This document shows, in pieces, positions 16,871 to 24,185 of a stretch of 24,185 nucleotides of DNA. The notes under the pieces are model-generated. The model was not told the origin of the DNA, searched no databases, and saw only the letters and a program-made list of their open reading frames with translations. The stretch is from Acidobacteriota bacterium (GTDB taxonomy: Bacteria; Acidobacteriota; Terriglobia; Terriglobales; Acidobacteriaceae). The position numbers and the translations under genes are program-made. Location: the NCBI GenBank assembly GCA_021810815.1, contig JAJZHR010000003.1:1-24185 (forward strand), in the 5' to 3' direction. Within the stretch, counting starts at the first letter, position 1, and each line of letters begins with the position of its first letter.

Positions 16871-18100
16871 TCACACCCTCTTTCCTGCCATGGACATTGC
16901 CGATCCTATCGGCAATTCGAGACCGCGCAAAAGCACATTCCAGTACACCCAGCGGAACATCAGCTTGCCGTAATGGTTCATGCTGCTTTCCTGGAGCAGC
17001 GAGAACGGCCCGACACCAGGCAGAGGGAATTCTCCAGGCAAGGGCTCGGTCTCGTAATTGAAATCGATCAGCAGGCCTTTTCCAAAGCCGGATTCGATGA
17101 AGCAGTTTGTATGGCCGTCGAAGCGGGCAGGCATGGGCCGCTTGTCAATATGCTCCAGGAAGTTTTCAAAAAGAATCTCAGACTGGAAATGCACAACCGA
17201 ACCAGCCTTTGAGCTTGGGAGGTTGGTGGCATCGCCAATCACGAACACGTTCTCCAGCCCCTTGGCCAGAAGTGTTTGCTTGTCGGTGGCCACATAGTTC
17301 AGCTCATCGCCCAGGCCACTGCGGCCAATGCATGGGTCTCCCATATTGGTGGGCACAGAGACCAGCAGATCGTAACCAACCTCAGTGTCATCCCATCCGA
17401 CAAGTTTTTTCTCTTTGCTGTCCACCCGGGCCAGGCCAAAATCCGGCGTGACATTGATTCGCTTTCTACCGAGCAGATCTCCGAGAATCTGGGACGCTTT
17501 CGGCTTGGTGAATGCCCCGGAAAGCGGGGTGACCAAATTGAGCTCGACCTTGTCTCGGATACCCCTCTCGGTGAAATAGGCGTCCGCAAGAAATAGGAAC
17601 TCCAGCGGCGCCACAGGGCATTTGATGGGCATCTCGATGGGGTTCACAACCAGCTTTCCGCCCTGCCATCCTTTGAGAAACTGCGCGAGCAGCTCCGCCC
17701 CCCTGGGCGTGTAGAAATCAAACTTGGTCTTGCCCCACTCATCATCGACCAGACCTTCCGTCTGTTCCGGATGGATGTCAGCTCCAGTGGCGATAATGAG
17801 GTAGTCGTATGGCAGGATCGATTGATCGCCGAGGACGACTTTGTTCTTGTCTGCCTCGATATGGTCGATGGAAGAGACGACCAGCTTGACGCCTGCCGGC
17901 AAATACTGCCGTCGCGGCTTCACAATGTCCTGCAACCGATATCCGCCGAATGGAACAAAAAGAAATCCAGGCTGGTAATAGTGCTCTTCCGTGTTGTCCA
18001 CGATGGTCACTTGCCATTCCCGCGCGTTGAGCACCGGAGCCAGTTTGTTAGCCATCATCGTACCGGCTGTTCCGCCACCGAGTATCAGTAGATGCTTCAT
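16871..18100 (-). CDS. Sulfide:quinone oxidoreductase-like FAD flavoprotein
   Basis: A 409-residue flavoprotein of the sulfide:quinone reductase family, which oxidises sulfide to sulfane sulfur and passes electrons to quinone at the membrane. The FAD-binding start MKHLLILGGGTAGTMMANKL and the second FAD motif NVFVIGDATNLPSSKAG (about 285-301) are clear. Cys161 (MPIKCPVAPLE) and Cys333 (HTNCFIESG) sit where SQR-type active-site cysteines are expected; the assignment of each is by eye. The C-terminus has an amphipathic, hydrophobic end (MFRWVYWNVLLRG) that could bind the membrane. The start at 18100 is chosen because the FAD motif begins there and GAGAG lies upstream; the extra 30 residues upstream are unlike the family. 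First gene of the SQR-DUF1641-TusE-DsrE operon. Another substrate cannot be excluded. Confidence 0.85.
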   Translation of the reverse strand: MKHLLILGGGTAGTMMANKLAPVLNAREWQVTIVDNTEEHYYQPGFLFVPFGGYRLQDIVKPRRQYLPAGVKLVVSSIDHIEADKNKVVLGDQSILPYDYLIIATGADIHPEQTEGLVDDEWGKTKFDFYTPRGAELLAQFLKGWQGGKLVVNPIEMPIKCPVAPLEFLFLADAYFTERGIRDKVELNLVTPLSGAFTKPKASQILGDLLGRKRINVTPDFGLARVDSKEKKLVGWDDTEVGYDLLVSVPTNMGDPCIGRSGLGDELNYVATDKQTLLAKGLENVFVIGDATNLPSSKAGSVVHFQSEILFENFLEHIDKRPMPARFDGHTNCFIESGFGKGLLIDFNYETEPLPGEFPLPGVGPFSLLQESSMNHYGKLMFRWVYWNVLLRGLELPIGSAMSMAGKRV

Positions 18101-18499
18101 GATTTCATCTCTCTTTCGTGCGACATGCTCCTGCATTAAAAGTTTTGGACGCCCATCAAGAAGAAACTTGCTATATCTCGTCCAGCTCATTTATCGGGAG
18201 GAGGCCATTGCAGCTACGCTCGGTACCGTATAGATGGTCATCAAGAATAACGAGATGGTTCATCGAGTATCCTTTCGTGTAGCATCTTCCAGCACTAACA
18301 ACTCTTGATGCCTGCACATATCTATTAACTATTAATCTATCCCTGCCGTTACATTATTTTTTACAATTTCAATTTCCAGCTTGCTTTCAGAATATCTGGC
18401 GTAACGATTCATCGTAGTCCTGTACCCGACTCGCTACCGTGCGCTCCGTCACACACCTCAAATTTGCTACGATTTATTCCTTATTCGCTACGTTTCTGC
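18101..18499 (-). promoter_or_regulatory. 399-base leader between nifJ and the sulfur operon
   Basis: The stretch 18303-18380 is distinctly AT-rich against a GC-rich background and is the likely promoter region of the sulfur operon. I cannot fix a convincing -35/-10 pair. Closer to the SQR gene it contains a 30-codon open frame with its own ribosome binding site (18171-18263). No clear terminator follows the nifJ stop at 18500. Confidence 0.4.
18171..18263 (-). CDS. Possible 30-residue leader ORF or remnant of the SQR start
   Basis: An ATG at 18263, preceded by AAAGGA at seven-base spacing, opens a 30-codon frame ending in TAG. The product begins MNHLVILDDHLYGTE, compared with MKHLLILGGGTAGT for the SQR protein encoded 70 bases downstream. 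The bases before each start are also alike (ACGAAAGGA versus ACGAAAGAG). It could be a degenerate partial duplication of the SQR 5' end or a translated leader. The match covers only seven or eight residues, so chance is possible. Confidence 0.35.
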   Translation of the reverse strand: MNHLVILDDHLYGTERSCNGLLPINELDEI

Positions 18500-21400
18500 C
18501 TACTGATTGTCCATCGTTGCTACCAGCGCGACTTTTTCGGGCAGTTCCGGCGGAGCGATTCCGGGAGTGGCGGAGCGTCCGGCCATCGCGGCGCGCGCGG
18601 AGTAGACGCGCCATTGCCGCTCCACGTCGTCCTGCGCCTGCCGGAGGAGTTCCTTCGCCATCTCCGGATGGCTTCGAACCAGCATGGTGTAACGCGTCTC
18701 CTGGTAGGCGTACTCCTTGAACGGAATGGAGGGAGCCCTGGAATCGAGCAGGAAGGGATTCTTGCCTTCGTCCCGCAGCGACGGGTTGTAGCGCATCAAC
18801 GGCCAGTAGCCGGAGAGAACGGCCTTCTTCTGTTGATCCAGGCTATGCACAAGGTCATACCCGTGCGCGACGCAGGGACTGTAGGCCAGAATGAGAGCCG
18901 GACCGTCGTGCGCCTCGGCTTCCTGGAACGCCTTGACCGTGTGCATGTCATTGCTGCCCATGCAGACGCGCGCCACGTAAACGGAGCCGTAGCTGACCGC
19001 CTCCATCGCAAGATCCTTCTTGCTTGTGGTCTTGCCTCCGACGGCGAATTTGGCGGATGCTCCGCGCGGCGTGGACTTCGACATCTGGCCGCCGGTGTTG
19101 GAATAGACCTCCGTGTCGAGGACCAGCACCTTGACGTTGCGTCCGGAGGCGAGCACATGGTCCAGTCCGCCAAAGCCGATGTCGTAGGCCCATCCATCGC
19201 CGCCAACAATCCACAGGCTCTTGCGGACCAGTGCATCCGCGATGGAGAGCAGATTGGCGACTTCCCTGGATGAAGTCCCGGCCGGGATCGCGGAGAGCTT
19301 CTGGCGGATGATGCTGACGCGTTCGCGCTGCGCCTCGATGCCCGCCTCTGTGGCCTGATCGGCCTCAAGGGTGGCGCCGACCAGCTCGCCGCCAAGCACA
19401 GGAGCAAGCCGCGCGAGCAGCTCTTCGGCATAGACCATCTTCTGATCCAGCGCCAGCCGCATGCCCAGTCCGAATTCGGCATTGTCTTCGAACAGGGAGT
19501 TGGACCAGGTGGGCCCGCGCCCGCTGCCATTGACCGTGTAGGGCGTGGTCGGCAGATTGCCGCCGTAGATGGACGAGCAGCCAGTTGCGTTCGCGATGTG
19601 GAGCCGGTCGCCGAAGAGCTGGGTCAGCAGCTTGATGTACGGCGTCTCTCCGCAGCCGGCGCAGGCACCCGAGAACTCGAAGAGCGGATCGAGCAGTTGG
19701 ATGTCCTTGACCTGGGTGTGGGACAGGCGGCCACGCTGCACGCTGGGCAGGGACTCGAAAAACTCCCAGTTCTGCTTTTCCGTGTCGCGCAAAGGAGCCT
19801 GCATCTCCATGTTGATGGCCTTGTGCCTGGCCTCGCTCTTGCTCTTCACCGGGCAAACCTCGACGCAGAGACGGCAGCCGGTGCAGTCCTCTGGGGAGAC
19901 CTGGAGGGTGTAGAGTTCCTGCTCCATGCCACGCCACCGTGCCGGGGCTTTTTTGAAGGTCTCCGGAGCACCGGCCAGAAGCGAGGGATCGTAGACCCTG
20001 CCGCGGATGACGGCGTGAGGGCAGACCATGACGCATTTGCCGCACTGGATGCAGATCTCCTCGTCCCAGACTGGAATCATCTGGGCGATATTGCGCTTCT
20101 CCCACTTGGCGGTGCCGGTGGGGAAGGTGCCATCGGGAGGCAGTGCGCTGACCGGCAGTTCGTCGCCATGGCCGCCAGCGATGGAGCCGAGAATGTCGCG
20201 AACAAAGGACGGGGCGTTGGCGGAAATGGCGGGAAGGATTTCGAAGGTCGAGGTGACCTTGTCCGGCAGCGGCACTGGATGCAGGTGGGCGAGCGCGGCA
20301 TCGACGGCGGCAAAATTCTGCTGCACGACCGCGTCTCCGCGCTTGCCATAGGTCTTCTTGATTGCCTTCTTGATCTGCTCGATGGCTTCGTCGCGCGGAA
20401 GCACGCCGCTGATGGCGAAGAAGCAGGTCTGCATGATGGTGTTGATGCGGCTACCCATGTCCGCTTTGCGGGCGACGGCGTAGCCGTCGATCACGTAGAA
20501 GCGGAGCTTCTTTTTCAGGATGGTCTCCTGCGTTTTGCGCGGCAGATGGCCCCAGATTTCGTCAGGGCCGTAGGGCGCATTGAGCAGGAAAACCGCTCCC
20601 GGAGCGGCTGCGGCGAGAACGTCCATACGCTCCAAAAAGGAGAATTGGTGGCAGGCCACGAAATTCGCTTTTGTGATGAGGTAGGTGGACTGGATAGGAT
20701 CGGGGCCAAAGCGCAGATGCGAGACCGTGACGGAGCCGGACTTCTTCGAGTCGTAGACGAAGTAGCCCTGAGCGTGGTTCGATGTCTGCGAACCGATGAT
20801 TTTGATGGAATTCTTGTTGGCGCCAACAGTGCCGTCCGAGCCCAGCCCATAGAAAAGCGCGCGAACTGTGTGCGGGTTTTCGGTGGAGTACTCGGGGTCG
20901 TAAGCCAGGCTGGTGTGGGTGACGTCGTCCTCGATGCCGATGGTGAAGTGGTTCTTCGGCTGCGGTTTCTTGAGTTCGTCGAAGATGCCCTTCACCATGG
21001 CGGGCGTAAACTCCTTCGATGACAGGCCGTAGCGACCGCCCAATATGCGCGGTTGTTGAGCGAATGGCGAGGTTCCGCTGGAGTGCGCCTCGCTGAAGAC
21101 GGTCAAAATATCCTGGTAGAGCGGCTCGCCGAGCGATCCCGGCTCCTTGGTGCGGTCGAGCACGGCGATGGAGCGCACCGTTTTGGGCAGCGCCGCCAGA
21201 AATGCCTCCGCCGCGAATGGCCGGTAGAGATGGACTTTCAGCAGGCCAAGCTTCTCTCCCTGGGCGTTCAGATGGGAGATCGCCTCCTCTGCAGCACCCG
21301 CGCCCGAACCCATCAGAACGATGACGCGGTCCGCATCCGGCGCGCCAACATAATCAAACAGGTGGTAGCTGCGTCCGGTCTGCTTTGCGAAACGATCCAT

Positions 21401-22162
21401 CACATCCTGCACGATCGTGGGGACAGCAAGATAAAAAGGATTGCAGGCTTCGCGGGCCTGGAAAAACACGTCGGGATTTTGCGCGGTGCCGCGCAGGATG
21501 GGACGATCGGAGCTGAGGGCGCGCTCGCGGTGGGCGAGGACGAATTTCTCGTCGAGCAGTGCGCGAATATCCTCATCGCTGATCGGAAATGCCTTGTTGA
21601 CCTCATGCGAGGTGCGGAATCCGTCAAAAAAATGGAGGAATGGCACGCGCGCTTCAAGCGTGGCGATGTGGGAGATAAGGGCGAAGTCGCCAGCCTCCTG
21701 GACGGAGTTGGACGCGAGCATGACGTAGCCTGTGGGCCGACAGGACATGACGTCGGAATGGTCGCCGAAGATGGAAAGCGCATGAGTGGCCAAGGCGCGA
21801 GCGGCGACATGGATAACGTTGGCGGTGAGCTCGCCAGCGATCTTGTACATGTTGGGGATCATCAGGAGGAGCCCCTGAGAGGCGGTGAAGGTCGTGCCGC
21901 AGGCACCTGTCTGGAGAGCGCCGTGGAGAGCGCCAGCAGCTCCGCCCTCGCTCTGCAGCTCGGAGACCATCGGCACCGATCCCCAGATGTTCTTCTTGCC
22001 CTCTTCCCTCCACTGGTCGGCCCACTCTCCCATCGGGGACGACGGTGTAATGGGATAAATCGCGATGACTTCCGAGAGTCGATACGCTACCGAGGCCGCT
22101 GCCTCATTGCCATCGAGAACCACTGGTTCCGTTATTTGCACACGTGTCTCCGTCTGCTCCAT
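18500..22162 (-). CDS. nifJ: Pyruvate:ferredoxin (flavodoxin) oxidoreductase, single-chain
   Basis: PFOR interconverts pyruvate plus CoA and acetyl-CoA plus CO2, exchanging electrons with ferredoxin or flavodoxin. All domains of the 1220-residue single-chain enzyme are present: N-terminal domain with YPITPSSPM (36-44), the CoA-binding and central domains, a 2[4Fe-4S] insert with Cys704-707-710-714 (CIQCGKCVMVCPH) and Cys760-763-766-770 (CTGCRLCVEVCPV), and the C-terminal thiamine-diphosphate domain with GGDGWAYDIGFGG (Asp989). Cys834, Cys837 and Cys1097 are the expected remaining ligands of the proximal cluster. The length is normal for the family. The AGGAG before the ATG is very close (two bases), but no other start fits. 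A Crp/Fnr-type class II promoter lies upstream. It is likely the source or sink of ferredoxin electrons for the NADH-module-less complex I downstream. Confidence 0.97.
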   Translation of the reverse strand: MEQTETRVQITEPVVLDGNEAAASVAYRLSEVIAIYPITPSSPMGEWADQWREEGKKNIWGSVPMVSELQSEGGAAGALHGALQTGACGTTFTASQGLLLMIPNMYKIAGELTANVIHVAARALATHALSIFGDHSDVMSCRPTGYVMLASNSVQEAGDFALISHIATLEARVPFLHFFDGFRTSHEVNKAFPISDEDIRALLDEKFVLAHRERALSSDRPILRGTAQNPDVFFQAREACNPFYLAVPTIVQDVMDRFAKQTGRSYHLFDYVGAPDADRVIVLMGSGAGAAEEAISHLNAQGEKLGLLKVHLYRPFAAEAFLAALPKTVRSIAVLDRTKEPGSLGEPLYQDILTVFSEAHSSGTSPFAQQPRILGGRYGLSSKEFTPAMVKGIFDELKKPQPKNHFTIGIEDDVTHTSLAYDPEYSTENPHTVRALFYGLGSDGTVGANKNSIKIIGSQTSNHAQGYFVYDSKKSGSVTVSHLRFGPDPIQSTYLITKANFVACHQFSFLERMDVLAAAAPGAVFLLNAPYGPDEIWGHLPRKTQETILKKKLRFYVIDGYAVARKADMGSRINTIMQTCFFAISGVLPRDEAIEQIKKAIKKTYGKRGDAVVQQNFAAVDAALAHLHPVPLPDKVTSTFEILPAISANAPSFVRDILGSIAGGHGDELPVSALPPDGTFPTGTAKWEKRNIAQMIPVWDEEICIQCGKCVMVCPHAVIRGRVYDPSLLAGAPETFKKAPARWRGMEQELYTLQVSPEDCTGCRLCVEVCPVKSKSEARHKAINMEMQAPLRDTEKQNWEFFESLPSVQRGRLSHTQVKDIQLLDPLFEFSGACAGCGETPYIKLLTQLFGDRLHIANATGCSSIYGGNLPTTPYTVNGSGRGPTWSNSLFEDNAEFGLGMRLALDQKMVYAEELLARLAPVLGGELVGATLEADQATEAGIEAQRERVSIIRQKLSAIPAGTSSREVANLLSIADALVRKSLWIVGGDGWAYDIGFGGLDHVLASGRNVKVLVLDTEVYSNTGGQMSKSTPRGASAKFAVGGKTTSKKDLAMEAVSYGSVYVARVCMGSNDMHTVKAFQEAEAHDGPALILAYSPCVAHGYDLVHSLDQQKKAVLSGYWPLMRYNPSLRDEGKNPFLLDSRAPSIPFKEYAYQETRYTMLVRSHPEMAKELLRQAQDDVERQWRVYSARAAMAGRSATPGIAPPELPEKVALVATMDNQ

Positions 22163-22228
22163 CGCTCCTGCGGGCTCCGAGCGGAGTCAAACCCGCTTTT
22201 CCCTGCGACAGCGATGGGAATTAAATCA

Positions 22229-22271
22229 AGCATATGCAGCGCGCGCACATGTTTCAGTGACACACGTCACA
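22229..22271 (-). promoter_or_regulatory. Class II Crp/Fnr-type promoter for nifJ
   Basis: On the minus strand TGTGA-CGTGTG-TCACT occupies 22256-22271, a Crp-family palindrome with one mismatch to the TGTGA-N6-TCACA consensus. A TATGCT hexamer (22229-22234, four of six matches to TATAAT) puts the transcription start near 22222, so the operator centre falls at -41.5, the spacing of class II activators. The start would leave a leader of about 60 bases before the nifJ ATG. Confidence 0.55.
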
Positions 22272-22308
22272 TCCTTGACGGCGGGGTGTGCTGCTTATCT
22301 TTAATGGT

Positions 22309-22336
22309 GTCGCAACGGAGCTGCCTTGCTTGCGAC
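22309..22336. repeat. Inverted repeat between the PQQ-dehydrogenase and nifJ
   Basis: GTCGCAA (22309-22315) and TTGCGAC (22330-22336) form a 7-bp stem around a 14-base loop; a second interleaved pair, CGGAG (22316-22320) and CTCCG (22336-22340), could form an alternative structure. It is about 60 bases beyond the PQQ-dehydrogenase stop and upstream of the nifJ operator. No T-tract follows. It may be a weak terminator or a second regulatory site. Confidence 0.3.
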
Positions 22337-22396
22337 TCCGTTCGATAGGTCGCTGAAAGGGGAGCGGCTTCCGGCAGGCTCCTGACGGCTTGAGCC

Positions 22397-23971
22397 CTAA
22401 CGCTCTGTTGCAGCAGTGTTCTGCGGCAAGGCCCAGGCGAACAGCACGCCTCCGCTGCTTGTCAACGCATATTGACGGCCATCAAGCTCATACGTGATCG
22501 GCGAGCTCTGCATGGCCGCTCCTGTCCCGGCATGCCACAAGGTCTTGCCGCTCGCCGTGTCGAGCGCAAGGACGTTCCCATAAGCGTCGCCCGTGAATGC
22601 CAGGCCGGAGTCCGTCGTCAGAACCCCAGCGCCCGCGCCACCCGCTCCTAGCTCATGACTCCAGCGAATCTTGCCCGTCTGGTAATCAATCGCCTCGATG
22701 ACACCTTTGCCCCAGAGTCCGTAATCGGCGCCTGCCCATCCGTAGTTCCCGTCTGCCGGCTTGGCAAAATAGAGGCTGTAACTCGGATGAGCGTCCACCA
22801 GAAACAGGCCGGTCTTTGGGTCGAAACTCGGTGAGCGATAGTTGGTCAGGCCACCTTCGTCGGGAGCGATCAAGCGGCCATCCGGGGCAGGTTCCTTCTT
22901 TGGATCCGGGATGGGATGGCCCTCTTTATCCACTCCCAGCGACCAGTTCACGGGCCCATAAGGCACAGTGAGAAGGCTCTCTCCATTGGTGCGGTCCAGA
23001 ACAAAAAAATAGCCGTTGCGCGAAGTCTGCATCAGCATTTTGCGAGGCTGGCCATGGAAGTCTCCGTCCACCAGGACCGGCGTCTCGACTGCGTCCCAGT
23101 CGTGGGTGTCATGCGGCGAAACCTGGAAGCCCCATGCGAGCTTTCCCGTGTCGGGATTGAGGGCGACGATGCTGCAGGTATACAGATTGTCGCCCGGTCG
23201 CGTGGAACCATTCAAAACAGGCGTTGGATTGCCCGTCCCCCAGTAAATCAAATTGAGGGCAGGGTCATAGGTTCCCGTCATCCACGTCATGCCTCCCGTG
23301 GTGCTGTTTGGAGTACCCGCAGGCGGAGTGCTGTTCCACTGCCACTGCGTCTTGCCAGTGTCAGGATCGATAGACCGCAGATAGCCCGTCAAGTTGTCAA
23401 AGTCTCCGGAAACGCCGACGATCACATGGTCTGCCACGACCAACGGCGCCATCGTCGTCCAATAGCCCTTCGTCTCGTCTGCGATCTCAACACTCCAGCG
23501 CACGGTGCCATCCTTGGCATTCAGAGAGATCAGGCGGCCATCCGGCGTCATGAAATAGAGCCACCCCTTGTAGATTCCTACGCCGCGGTTGCCGATATGG
23601 TCGCCGCGAGTGGGAGGAGTTCTGTAGTGCCAGACCATGTGCCCTGAACGCGCATCAACGGCCCAGATGTTTTCTGGCACGGTGAAGTACAGCACGCCAT
23701 CCACCAGCAGGGGCGAGGATTTGATTTGAGCAGTCTGGTTGGTCTGAAATGCCCATGCAAGCGCCAGATTTGCCACATTCTGCGGTGTGATTTGCGATAG
23801 ATGGCTATGGCGCCTTCCCGAGTAGTCGCCGTGGTATCCAGGCCAACTGTCCGATGACGGATGAAGAAGTTCGGCAGCATCCACATTTTGCGCCATCAGC
23901 GGGCGCGGAATCGCAAAAAGCGGAAAAACCACGCTGGCAGCAAGAACAAAAGCATCTCTCAATAGTTTCAT
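22397..23971 (-). CDS. Exported PQQ-dependent dehydrogenase (quinoprotein beta-propeller)
   Basis: A 524-residue quinoprotein of the PQQ-dependent alcohol/methanol dehydrogenase superfamily, acting in the periplasm. A signal peptide is clear (MKLLRDAFVLAASVVF, cleavage likely after PLMA at residue 27). Propeller motifs recur (AVDARSGHMVW, SLNAKDGTVRW, DPDTGKTQWQW, NPDTGKLAWGF, ALDTASGKTLW). The active-site region includes YWGTGNP (243-249) and the Asp-rich PHDTHDWDA (286-294). The vicinal Cys-Cys of methanol dehydrogenases is absent: the aligned region reads GDHIGNRGVGIY (123-134). There is no fused heme domain; instead a separate cytochrome c gene lies just upstream, 48 bases away, as the probable electron acceptor. 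The real substrate cannot be told from sequence. Confidence 0.9.
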   Translation of the reverse strand: MKLLRDAFVLAASVVFPLFAIPRPLMAQNVDAAELLHPSSDSWPGYHGDYSGRRHSHLSQITPQNVANLALAWAFQTNQTAQIKSSPLLVDGVLYFTVPENIWAVDARSGHMVWHYRTPPTRGDHIGNRGVGIYKGWLYFMTPDGRLISLNAKDGTVRWSVEIADETKGYWTTMAPLVVADHVIVGVSGDFDNLTGYLRSIDPDTGKTQWQWNSTPPAGTPNSTTGGMTWMTGTYDPALNLIYWGTGNPTPVLNGSTRPGDNLYTCSIVALNPDTGKLAWGFQVSPHDTHDWDAVETPVLVDGDFHGQPRKMLMQTSRNGYFFVLDRTNGESLLTVPYGPVNWSLGVDKEGHPIPDPKKEPAPDGRLIAPDEGGLTNYRSPSFDPKTGLFLVDAHPSYSLYFAKPADGNYGWAGADYGLWGKGVIEAIDYQTGKIRWSHELGAGGAGAGVLTTDSGLAFTGDAYGNVLALDTASGKTLWHAGTGAAMQSSPITYELDGRQYALTSSGGVLFAWALPQNTAATER

Positions 23972-24019
23972 ATTCTTCGATAACCTCTCGTGGCACTGTG
24001 TTCTGCGCGTTACGGCGAA

Positions 24020-24185
24020 TCAGCGCAGCGTTTGCAAATACGCCATCAAGTTGTGGATATCGGCATCTGTGTATTTGCTGAACAGTTCAACATGCGCATG
24101 CACCGGCGCGTCGAGCGAATATTTCACGTCTCTGGCGGCCCATGATCGATAGGTGCCATGACTGTCGCGCAATGCAACGGTAAAC
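24020..24185 (-). CDS. C-terminal end of a c-type cytochrome (partial)
   Basis: The minus-strand frame is open to the window edge and ends in TGA at 24020-24022, giving 54 visible residues. These contain FTVALRDSHGTYRSW and then KYTDADIHNLMAYLQTLR, an ending typical of c-type cytochromes found with PQQ dehydrogenases (a 'DADIHNLMAYLQTL' closing helix). The heme-binding CxxCH lies outside the window, so heme binding is inferred. It is followed after 48 bases by the PQQ-dependent dehydrogenase and would be its electron acceptor. Confidence 0.7.
   Translation of the reverse strand, partial: FTVALRDSHGTYRSWAARDVKYSLDAPVHAHVELFSKYTDADIHNLMAYLQTLR

Noticed and set aside
19598..22348. Two long plus-strand frames opposite nifJ (19598-21022 and 21053-22348)
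   Set aside because: They cover the coding region of an unmistakable PFOR and show no family features.

Overview
The window is GC-rich (roughly 60% by eye). It reads as chromosomal DNA of an Acidobacteriota, probably subdivision 1 (Acidobacteriaceae-like). This is inferred from protein style: a PQQ-dehydrogenase/cytochrome c pair, a dihydroorotate-dehydrogenase-like protein beside pyruvate:ferredoxin oxidoreductase, and a DUF1641/TusE/DsrE sulfur cluster. No 16S or other marker is present to prove it. Apart from the 3' end of one unknown gene at the far left, every recognisable gene is on the minus strand, so the window is best read from right to left.

Right to left: (a) the C-terminus of a c-type cytochrome followed by an exported PQQ-dependent dehydrogenase (22397-24185); (b) a 1220-residue single-chain pyruvate:ferredoxin (flavodoxin) oxidoreductase, nifJ, whose upstream region carries a TGTGA-N6-TCACT palindrome centred exactly 41.5 bp before a predicted start site, the geometry of a class II Crp/Fnr promoter; (c) a compact sulfur operon of a sulfide:quinone-reductase-like flavoprotein, DUF1641, a single-cysteine TusE/DsrC protein and a DsrE-like protein (15341-18100), ended by a hairpin; (d) an FMN-type dihydroorotate-dehydrogenase-like protein (14130-15143); (e) a complex I operon in the order nuoA-B-C-D-I-H-J-K-L-M-M-N (973-13904).

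The complex I operon is the main item. It lacks nuoE, nuoF and nuoG (the NADH-oxidising module), has I before H, carries two different nuoM genes in tandem, and its NuoL is 699 residues long with an extra segment in the C-terminal lateral helix. Together these predict a complex with four antiporter-like subunits (the '2M' architecture) that takes electrons from, or gives them to, something other than NADH, most plausibly ferredoxin. The second NuoM lacks the transmembrane lysine that the first one keeps, so whether it pumps is open.

Working model (inference): PFOR makes or uses reduced ferredoxin; the 2M complex I exchanges electrons between ferredoxin and the quinone pool using four antiporter-like channels; the sulfide:quinone reductase-like protein may feed the same quinone pool while TusE and DsrE carry the sulfur. 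A similar Crp/Fnr-type palindrome occurs upstream of both nifJ and nuoJ, which suggests that PFOR and the membrane arm of complex I share a redox or oxygen-responsive regulator. No tRNA, rRNA, CRISPR array, insertion sequence or phage gene was seen.
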